Source: Coleophora flavipennella (taxonomy: Eukaryota > Arthropoda > Insecta > Lepidoptera > Coleophoridae). From it: a DNA stretch of 64,000 nucleotides. A model generated the notes under the pieces. It was not told where the DNA came from. It did not search any database and was given only the letters and a program-made list of their open reading frames with translations. The stretch covers positions 6,572,001 through 6,636,000 of the forward strand of contig OX369277.1 of NCBI GenBank assembly GCA_947284805.1. Direction: 5' to 3'. A program made the translations under genes and the position numbers. Below are positions 55,860 through 64,000 of this stretch, piece after piece (the first letter of the stretch is position 1; every line of letters starts with the position of its first letter).

Positions 55860-57025
55860 ACTGCGATCGCCAACCCACCTGCCAAGCGTGGCGATTACGG
55901 CAAAACCCCCCTATGAATACCACACCCAGAAAACGGCCCCTAGTCCCCGGCGGCCCCGCTATTCCTGGCTCCGGTAGCAGTCATAATATGGTAACGGCGG
56001 GGCGGGGGTCGCGAAGAATCCCCGGCAGATACCAGGCTACCAAACCCAACGACCTTTGGCCTTGGCAACTTACAACACGCGTACACTGCAGACTGACGAG
56101 AAGCTTACAAAACTCGAAGAAGTATTGAGCAGGTTACGGTGGGATATCGTAGGTTTATGTGAAGTCCGAAGAGAGGGAGAGGACACCATGATCCTTAAAT
56201 CTGGAAACCTGTTCTATATAAGTACCACTAGTTTATAAGTACCAATGTTACTAACCAATTATGGACTATGTCTGAAATAAATATTTATTATTATTATTAT
56301 ATCCGGAAAGGGGACCAACTGTTGGTTTTCAGGGACTGTTACAGTCCCAGGGTGGTGTCGGATTTCTCGTCCAGAAGTCCCTGATTAACATTGTGGTCCA
56401 GACCGTGAGAATTTCGACAAGGGTAGCATACCTTATACTCCGAATCACCAAACGGTATTCGATGAAGGTCATACAGGTATACGCGCCGACTACGGAACAC
56501 TCCGACGACGAGGTAGAGACTATGTATGAGGACATCTCTACAGCCTTACATAGCACCAGGACCCATTATACCGTTGTTTACGGGGACTTTAACGCGAAAC
56601 TGGGCAAACGAAGCGATGGTGAGCTGAGAGTGGGGCAATTTTAATTATATATTTTAATTATACAATTTAAATAATAATTATTATATTTTTATTTTAATCT
56701 CTACAGCCTTACATAGCACCAGTACCCATTATACCGTTGTTTACGGGGACTTTAACGCGAAACTGGGCAAACGAAGCGATGGTGAGCTGAGAGTGGGGCA
56801 ATTTTAATTATATATTTTAATTATACAATTTAAATAATAATTATTATATTTTTATTTTAATCTCTACAGCCTTACATAGCACCAGTACCCATTATACCGT
56901 TGTTTAGGGGGACTTTTACGCGAAACTGGGCAAACGAAGCCATGGTGAGCTGAGAGTGGGGCAATTTTAATTATATATTTTAATTGTACAATTTTAATAA
57001 TAATTATTATATTTTTATTTTATTA
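55860..57025 (+). mobile_element. RTE LINE 5' region with endonuclease remnant
   Basis: The leader GCGATCGCCAACCCACCTGC is followed by an endonuclease frame: ATYNTRTLQTDEKLTKLEEV, LRWDIVGLCEVRREGEDTM, then KVIQVYAPTTEHSDDEVETM and VVYGDFNAKLGKRSD. A short foreign piece with a TTATTATTATTAT tail interrupts it at 56222-56302. From 56536 a 163-base segment covering the GDFNAKLGKR codons plus an AT-rich tail is present three times (starts 56536, 56699 and 56862). Confidence 0.9.
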
Positions 57026-57029
57026 TATT

Positions 57030-57475
57030 GGGGTTGTAACTTCGTGATAACTTGTTTAACTCGTTGTAACTTGCAAGGCGCTTTACAGTTTTGGTGGAGA
57101 GAAAATAATTATTACCCATTACCCAGCCCAGCAAAATTAGCTCATATCTGAGGCGTGATTTTAATGATAATTATTTATTTGTTTTAAATGTGGTAGGTAA
57201 TAACAAATTATTGAAGGAAATTCTGAGTATCACACATTTATCCAAACGTATTGACATGCAAGATTAATGTTGGTTTAATCTATAGGTATGTTACAAGAAT
57301 AGAAAAGAATATAATAGAATGAAGACAAATCAAATAATGTAGGTAGATACTTACTCTATAAACAATAATATGCTTTTACATAAATTGTAAATTTACAATT
57401 TCAGAGTTTCAAATTACCTATATCAAAAACAAATTATATTCAAAAGTCAAAAACACTTAATTAACACAGTAACTT
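57030..57475. other. AT-rich intergenic stretch, no feature recognised
   Basis: No open frame with family signature and no clear repeat family. Confidence 0.4.
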
Positions 57476-57479
57476 TAAT

Positions 57480-57800
57480 ATTTTACTTATATTCCATATA
57501 TTCTTTGATGGCGTAAAACGATTTCTCTAATATCCATGATTTTAAATGTCTGATAAATTTTGAGTATGGCATATCTATTAAATCTTTTGGTAGTTTGTTA
57601 TAAACTGTGATGGCCATTAAGTAACAATTTTTCAAATAGTGTGAAGTTTTTGGAGCAAATTCATGTACAAGTCTTTCTTGATTTCTGTTGTTTCTCGGAA
57701 ACATATGTTTAGCTGTCATAAAGAGGTCAGGATGATCTCTTACAAATTTAGATATTTCAAAGATGTAAAGACATTGAAGGGGGAGGATCTTTAGTTTCTT
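57480..57800 (-). mobile_element. Non-LTR retrotransposon C-terminal fragment
   Basis: The minus frame of 78 codons reads YNKLPKDLIDMPYSKFIRHL then KSWILEKSFYAIKEYMEYK. It is the same family as the 3' end of the LINE at 43080-44385. Confidence 0.75.
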
Positions 57801-58029
57801 AAATAATGGCTTATTATTTTATTTCTTGAACAATGGATTATTCCCATTTATCGGGTGCATGAAAGCAAAGCCACTAACAACAGCTTTTTTTTAAAATGAG
57901 CTAATTAAGCCATTTTATTTGTTTATATGTTTGATATATACTATTTATTGTACAAAATAAAATACCAACCCAGTCATTTGATACCCAACCCGGCATATTT
58001 TTTTTTAGTTCATGGCTTCTGCTCCTACT

Positions 58030-58620
58030 AAAGGTTAGAAACTCTACAGTAGAAGTTGTTGACGAATATGTTTTCCTGGGACAAACAGTACAGCCATATA
58101 GGTAGGTCCAACTTCAAGAAAGAGATCAATCGACGAATCCAACTTGGCTGGGCAGCGTTCGGGACCCTTCGCAATATCTTCACGCACCAAATACTGCAGT
58201 GTCTCAAAACAAAGGTATTTGACCATTGTGTGTTGCCAGTGATAACATACGGAACTGAGACATGGTCGCTTACAATGGGCCTCATAAGAAGGCTCAAGAT
58301 CTATGCGATCGAATCAGAAATGAGGAGATCCACAGGAGAACCACAGTAACCGACATAGCTCACATAATCCTAAACTGAAGTGGCAGTGGGCAGGGGACAT
58401 AGCTCGTAGAACAAATGGCCGTTGGGGTAGTACAATTCTTGAGTGGCGACCGCGCACCGGAAAAGGAGGCGTAGGCAGGCCTCCCACGCAGTGGACCGAT
58501 GACCTGGTGAAAGCAGCGGGAAACCGCTGGATGCGGGCAGCGCAGGACCGGCCGTCGTGGAAATCCTTGGGGAGGCCTTTGTCGAGCAGTGGACGTTTTC
58601 GGCTGATATTATGATGATTA
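58030..58620 (+). mobile_element. RTE LINE 3' region
   Basis: VEVVDEYVFLGQTVQ begins near 58045, followed by FKKEINRRIQLGWAAFGTLR, TYGTETWSLTMGLIRRLK, and then the decayed GHIARRT-like and VQQWT-like tail. Ends GTCGAGCAGTGGACGTTTTC and TATTATGATGATT. Confidence 0.88.
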
Positions 58621-58624
58621 TTTT

Positions 58625-59255
58625 AATCTACAAAAATTATGTACTTCTCGCTACTTACTACTTTGTATTATTTGCTTCTGTTTCACTTCTTTGGAGCATA
58701 TGTATATAGCCACTTTGTCACATACCGTCATATTTGGGATGGGACCACATGACTCGATAGCAAGTAATAGGTAAAACACAACAAAGTTCTACCCAATAAC
58801 TTAATTGGAAGCTAGCAGATGTCAAGAAAAATTATATATATTTTGAATGTGGCATGTGCTTGTTCTTGAAAAGGTACAAACTTTCTTTTCCAGCGCAGAA
58901 GTTATAATTTGCATAAACACAGAAACCTAAACCCTTCTTGTAAGTTCGTAGAAAAATTTCCAAGATGATGAAATAAGTGTAATCATAGTGCTAGCTGTAA
59001 CTTAAAAAAGTAGTTTTGAATAATATGTAAAAAAATATGTAATTGAATTACGGAAAATTTTGGTTAAAAGTAAACAATAAAAATGATTTCCTAATTAAAA
59101 ACCTATAGTAATATTAACATTTAACCACATGTAGCTAAACATAAACATTTATGACTGTAATTATTTAGAACTGATAAACGAGATACAAAACAAATAGCAA
59201 TACTTACATGATAGCCACCGAAATTCAATAAAATATTTATATATTTTTTTTTACT
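58625..59255. other. AT-rich intergenic stretch, no feature recognised
   Basis: I see no gene and no clear repeat family. Confidence 0.4.
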
Positions 59256-59259
59256 TGCT

Positions 59260-59480
59260 GTTTCCCGCAGCTTCACCCGCATGGACAACGTTTATATGAC
59301 TTTTCGAGAGTGCGCAGTGCGAGCCTGGAAAAAAAAGCCTATGTGTCAATCCAGGTCCTAATCTGTCTACCTACCAAATTTCAGCCAGATCCGTTTAGTA
59401 GTTTTTGCGTGAAAGAGTAGCAAAAATACATCCATACATTCTTACATGCTTTCGCGTTTATAATATTAGTATGGACTCAT
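59260..59480 (+). repeat. Dispersed repeat A-like copy
   Basis: TGTTTCCCGCAGCTTCACCC to CGCGTTTATAATATTAGTAT, a shortened form. Confidence 0.65.
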
Positions 59481-59539
59481 AATGGTAATAAACTTAAGTA
59501 GGTAGTTAAAAATTTTTTTGACGCCGCCGGACATGACCG

Positions 59540-59880
59540 GGTCCAATTTGACCAGTCTCCTTTTAAGTTTCTAAATCTATAATTGTGACGAGTCAGTCAG
59601 TCAGTCAGAAAAATAGTGATTAGTTATATTGAAAAAGCATTGTCGAGATTATTTTTAATTCTCGGTTTACGGTTGCACCTGACGCTATTTTTACAAAACA
59701 AATTCATAATTATGTTTGCAAACATAATGCTAGTTTCGTAAACAAATTGACCGGCTTTATAGCTACAACAGTTTTTGAGTAAACGGTTATGATATACCGA
59801 GAGACAGACATACAGACGGACATGGCAAAACTAAAAAGATCTCTAGTTTGACTAAGGAACCATAAAAAGATAGTTTTTTA
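59540..59880. repeat. Dispersed repeat B-like fragments
   Basis: GAGTCAGTCAGTCAGTCAG, ACAGACATACAGACGGACAT and AAGGAACCATAAAAA are recognisable blocks. Non-coding. Confidence 0.45.
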
Positions 59881-60224
59881 TTCGCAGCCCCCAGCGCCTA
59901 GTGAATTGGGCGCCAACGGTATCAAGTGGATTCATATGAGTAAAATGCTAACATAGATACTTGAAATTCTTCACTTGAAGAGTGTCAACCTTTATCAATC
60001 TCTTTTAATTTACGACGTCAACAAAATTAACAGGCTGGACAAAGAAATTAACTTAACCACATGTTGAGTTCAATATTTTCAGAATAACTTTTTATTGGCT
60101 GAGAAGCAGCAAATAGTAGATGCTACTCATGAAACTAAAATTTCCCGAAAAAACCTAAAGGTATATCGGAGCAAAATATATTTTGACTTTCTATTTAGGT
60201 ATATGTCTTAGAATGAACATGGAC

Positions 60225-60895
60225 TAGAAGAAAATTATGTCAAACGTCCGTGTCCGCACCTACTCCTCTGAAGGTTGGATGGAGGCTCTACGCTCGAAGT
60301 TGTTGCCGTATATGTTTACCTGGGACAAACAGTTTAGTTATGTAGGTTCAACTTCAAGAAAGAGATCAACCGTCGAATCCAACTCGGCTGGGCAGAGTCC
60401 GGGAAGCTTCGCAATATCTTCACGTCCCAAATACCGCAGTGTCTTAAGACCAAGGTCTTCGACCAGTGTGTTGCCAGTGACGACATATAGAACTGAGACA
60501 TGGTCTCTTACTATGGGCCTCATAAAAAGGCTCAAAGGCAACGGAGCGTGCTATGCTTGGAGTTTCTATGCGTGATCGAATCAGAAACGAGGAGATCCGT
60601 AGCAGAACAAAGTTATCGACATAGCTCTCAGAATTGCTAAACATAAGTGGCAGTGGGTGGGACACATAGCTCGTAGAACAGATGGCCGTTGGGGCAGTAA
60701 AGTTCTTGAGTGGCAACCGCGCACCGGAAAACGTACCGTAGGCAGGCCTCCCACTCGGTGGACCGATGACCTGGTGAAAGTCGTGGGAAGCCGCTGGATG
60801 CGGGTAGCGTAGAAACGGTCGTCGTGGAAATCCTTGGGGGAGGCCTATGTGCAGCAGTGGACGTCCTTCATCTGATATGATGATGATAGGTATAG
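60225..60895 (+). mobile_element. RTE LINE 3' region, second copy
   Basis: Parallel to 58030-58620: MFTWDKQFSYVGSTS, TYRTETWSLTMGLIKRLK, then AGTGGCAGTGGGTGGGACAC, TCGTAGAACAGATGGCCGTT and the end GCAGCAGTGGACGTCCTTCA TCTGATATGATGATGAT. Frames are broken. Confidence 0.88.
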
Positions 60896-60899
60896 GTAC

Positions 60900-61555
60900 T
60901 AATTTTACCAATCAATTCAGTCTAATTTTTTTGTTGAAAAGGCCGTATACATCTTGAAGTGCTTTCTTTGAGGCGTTATTCATTCAAACTAACAAACACA
61001 AAAATTTCGAAGGCATGACCCTTCACTAGGCTGATCTTGCGTACACCAAGGGCTGTCTCTGGTATCCAAAAAAATGTTTTTTTGACATATAGTAGCACTA
61101 CGAATTTTTTAGGTCGAAATTTGCACTAAAAGGCTCTAATTTGGGGCGTCCACCCTATATCTTGGTAAACAAAAAATATATGTACCTAATAAATATTGTA
61201 ACAAAAGTTGTTCATTATGATGAGTAGAAAGAAGCCCCTGTTAACGGGACCTAAACAAATTTTGTTACACCCTGTATATAGAAAATATCGAAGTATTATT
61301 TTTTTGGTGAGGTCGTTTTTATCACGCTCTTATTAGCTTCACCTGTATGTATGTTTGTAACAGACTCCTTTGCACTCGATTTTGACCCACTTCAAATGGA
61401 CAGATTTACTTCAAACTTTGTTTAATTATCATTAATCAGTGACAGTACAATAATTTCATAAGGTTCTCTCATTATGCTGATCAGGATTGCCTGGATCGCC
61501 AGTATACAGATCAATCTAAAAAATAAAAAATAAATATAGTTAATAAAAAACGCTA
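60900..61555. other. Intergenic stretch, no gene recognised
   Basis: AT-rich. A CCCTGTATATAGAA motif near 61270 suggests an old Tc1/mariner-type terminus, but no partner was found. Confidence 0.35.
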
Positions 61556-61559
61556 AACA

Positions 61560-61815
61560 AGTAAAAAAAACCGACTTCCGTCGCAACAACTTAGTACATT
61601 TTTGCATTTTTATTTTTGGTTTTTGTTAATTTTCTAACAAAGCACTACACCGATTTTGATAAAATTTATATGGGACCACACGGGAAGCACTAGCTTTCAA
61701 ATAAAAAAAGAATCATAAAAATCAGTTCACCCAGTCCCAAGTTATGAGGTAACATACATAAAAAAAACATATAGACGAATTGAGAACCTCCTCCTTTTTG
61801 GAAGTCGCTTAAAAA
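61560..61815. repeat. Dispersed repeat C copy
   Basis: AACCGACTTCCGTCGCAACA at the left and AATTGAGAACCTCCTCCTTT...GGAAGTCG at the right, with CACTACACCGATTTTGATAA inside. The same right end lies in the PRKRIP1 leader. Confidence 0.65.
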
Positions 61816-62530
61816 ACGCTTTTAAAGCACATCAAACTAAAAAGTGAAAAATAATTCTTGTTTTTTAGTTTTTCAAGCTATTTTTATTTGTTACTATTAT
61901 ATATTTTCTGTGTGATGTGTATTCCGTTCTCTTTGGACTCCTTCACTCTATTTCAATATGTCATATTGTATCTACGCTACGTGTATAATTAAACTGAATA
62001 AAGCCTTAGCCTTTTCCTAGGCTTAGCCTTTCTATAAATATCACTGTGGTTTTTAAAAAAATATAAAAAGAAAATTATACGTTCGCTTTGCTCCCCTTTT
62101 TACTCTGCTACTCAAGAGGAGTTTTGGGTGTATTAATGTATATATGTCTGTTTCTTTGACTAATCCTGTAGCCTTAACGGCTTGATGTATTTTTGGTAAC
62201 GTTTTGTTACGTACGTTAGATTTGACATAAGTCATATTTTCCCCCACCTGCCAAAAAAGAGGGATGAGGTTTTTATGCAGTCAAGTTCCTAATTTTTATT
62301 AAAATTGTTTCAGTTACAACTGGTAATCAACTTCTCCTGTTTATTCTATTTAGTAAAAATGCAAAGAATAATGTAATCATTTCAAAAGAATTTCGTAATT
62401 TCAGGTTCGCTTCGCTAGCCTCTTTCTACACCTACACTTCCTCTATCAATCAATTTGCTCCCCCATTGACCCATTAGCTGGCAACGCCCATGGATTCTAA
62501 CGTCCCCACTGCTGGGGCGCGGGCTCTTCC
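61816..62530. other. Intergenic stretch, no gene recognised
   Basis: Short AT-rich frames only. Confidence 0.35.
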
Positions 62531-62534
62531 CAAG

Positions 62535-62768
62535 CACGGGAAGGTTAGGTCACACCCTGGACACTTCATACAACGGGCCAGAAATTACATTTCAATAAGG
62601 GAATGACGGAACAAACAAAATGGCGGCAAAATTCTATACGGTCAACAACCAAACTGTAACCAATCTGTATCAATCTGGGTGACGAGGGGGTGAGGTCGCA
62701 ATCTAGAGAGCGGCAGGGAGTGTTCATACTGTATGTTCGTAAGTACTAATATATATACATTGGTTAGG
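62535..62768 (+). repeat. Dispersed repeat D, uninterrupted copy
   Basis: GGTCACACCCTGGACACTTC to AGTACTAATATATATACATT, the second empty-site paralogue of the mariner insertion point. Confidence 0.8.
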
Positions 62769-62769
62769 C

Positions 62770-63405
62770 CATACTCCACACACGGGGGCCAAATCCGGGT
62801 TGGTGGAGGTGGTACAGCTAGTGGCCAGTCCCACTAACAAAAGTTTTCAAGCTGCCTATAGGCCATCTGAAGGGGTTATCGGCTGCCTTCTACTAATAGC
62901 AATTCCCTTAATCTAAACAGCGCCTGTAAAAATCCCTTTCCCCCCCTGGATACCTGTTAACCTTAAGATACTTTGAAGAACATTTATTCATGTTGCTCTA
63001 TTTACGTGTTATTTAAAAAAAAATTGGTGTTGCTATTTGTATACAACGTTTTAGAAAGCTTCTCTAATTCATTATTTAAACCAATAACAAATTGCATTAG
63101 TGCACAAGTTACAAGCACGTAAACACTTTCGTTCTAGATACACATTACTATTCATCAAAGATGATCATGCATTATTCTATTCTTGATTCTACAATGAGAT
63201 TTATTACAACTCTTACTGTTTTAATCGACACTGCCAAAGTTAATCTACAATTACTAGCAAAGATTACCTATTGTAGAGTACCAAGTTGTTCATGTCAAGG
63301 TTGATTGTGTTATGTTACGCATAGGTACCTCTATGCACAGATGTGATAAGGCCCTTTTACTGAACGCACCTATAAGAATTGATAGGCGGAAATGGGAAAC
63401 TGATT
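62770..63405. other. Intergenic stretch with one short shared block
   Basis: GGCCATACTCCACACACGGG near 62766-62830 recurs inverted at 33595-33650. Nothing else is recognised. Confidence 0.4.
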
Positions 63406-63409
63406 GACA

Positions 63410-63720
63410 TTTACGGGGTCAAATTTATAACATGAACTATACCCCTGAGCAATTCAGTACACAAAATACGGGCCGTGTTCCACGGTGCGTCTACTATCGC
63501 CCGGACTGATAGTTTGCAGCCTGTAGTGTACACCCCATAGTTCGTGGACTGATGTATTGGAACTATTTGTACACAATCTACACCCTGCAAACTACGGAAC
63601 GTAATCTATAGCCTGTACAATTTGATTCATAAACTACGTGAGTATGTGACCTCTAACATGAACTATACCCCCGTCATCCGTAGTCTGCAAACTATAGGGC
63701 GTTCAAATTAAGCCCTGGAA
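63410..63720 (-). repeat. Inverted-dispersed repeat F, second copy
   Basis: Reverse-complement match to 40395-40620, with GATAGTTTGCAGCCTGTAGT and CTGATGTATTGGAACTATTT. It continues as further GTAGTTTGCAG-type snippets to about 63850. Confidence 0.75.
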
Positions 63721-64000
63721 CTGAGCCGTCCGCTGCGTAGTTAGTGTAGCCGTAGAACACGGGCTGTAGTTTGTGTACGCGTAGAACCACGCCATACGGG
63801 CCGCGAAATGATGGGGTGGACAATACTGTACGCAATCCACGGGCTGCAATCTAGTGGCGCTCGTTGACGGCTGACAGACAATCGGCATCGCACTATCATG
63901 TTAAAATTCTTCCAAATAATCCTACCATTTTGGCCGTGTCAATGTTTCTGCGTCTCACGGGGAGGGTCATCTTTGTCACAGGCAACGATAACTTCCTATC

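Noticed and set aside
60444..60911. 155-codon minus-strand frame
   Set aside because: It is the antisense of an RTE 3' end. The plus strand carries the reverse transcriptase remnant.

Overview
The window is a euchromatic piece of a lepidopteran (moth or butterfly) genome. The evidence is intron-split eukaryotic genes with GT-AG junctions, an AT-rich background, and a dense load of repeats typical of Lepidoptera: RTE-type LINE 3' ends with TGATGA tails, three tRNA-headed SINE families, mariner, Tc1, hAT and pogo remnants, MITEs, and the high-copy 'GCCCGCGGCTTCGCCCGCG' and 'GCACTTGGCCGG' type interspersed repeats. There is no bacterial operon, CRISPR array, rRNA or free-standing tRNA gene.

Five protein-coding genes can be assembled exon by exon from reading-frame continuity. 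(1) Enolase, minus strand: its first three coding exons (residues 1-173 plus one base) lie at 2437-9678, and the rest is off the left edge. (2) PRKRIP1 homologue, plus strand, 18537-19509: 3 exons, 208 aa. (3) An unrecognised 132-aa membrane-anchored CxxC protein, minus strand, 19806-21495: 3 exons, converging on PRKRIP1. (4) PSMD2/Rpn1, the 26S proteasome base scaffold, minus strand, 22893-40271: 18 exons, 935 aa, complete. (5) A 645-aa protein, minus strand, 46838-53803: 6 exons joining a FLYWCH-like zinc motif, a Mutator-like (MULE) DDE transposase domain, four 22-residue repeats and a C-terminal C3HC4 RING finger. It is the most unusual gene here.

Layout: 1-7200 holds long inverted arms around the third enolase coding exon, with a TA-flanked transposon inserted in one arm. 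7200-8500 is a 5'-truncated LINE. 8.5-9.7 kb holds the first two enolase coding exons. 10-18 kb is repeats, including about three diverged tandem copies of an unidentified block of roughly 1 kb. 18.5-21.5 kb is the convergent PRKRIP1/membrane-protein pair. 22.9-40.3 kb is PSMD2; its last intron carries a nested mariner, MITEs and an array of 154-bp units copied from the penultimate exon. 40.3-46.7 kb is intergenic LINE, Tc1 and MITE debris. 46.8-53.8 kb is the MULE-RING gene, with foldback elements in its introns. 54-64 kb is repeats, mainly RTE fragments, with no gene I could support.

The genes share no evident pathway. Enolase is glycolytic, PRKRIP1 is spliceosome-associated and PSMD2 is proteasomal. 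The RING domain of gene 5 suggests a possible ubiquitin-ligase role, but its proximity to PSMD2 is probably coincidental. All exon borders come from reading the sequence by eye. They are internally consistent in phase but were not tested against transcripts.
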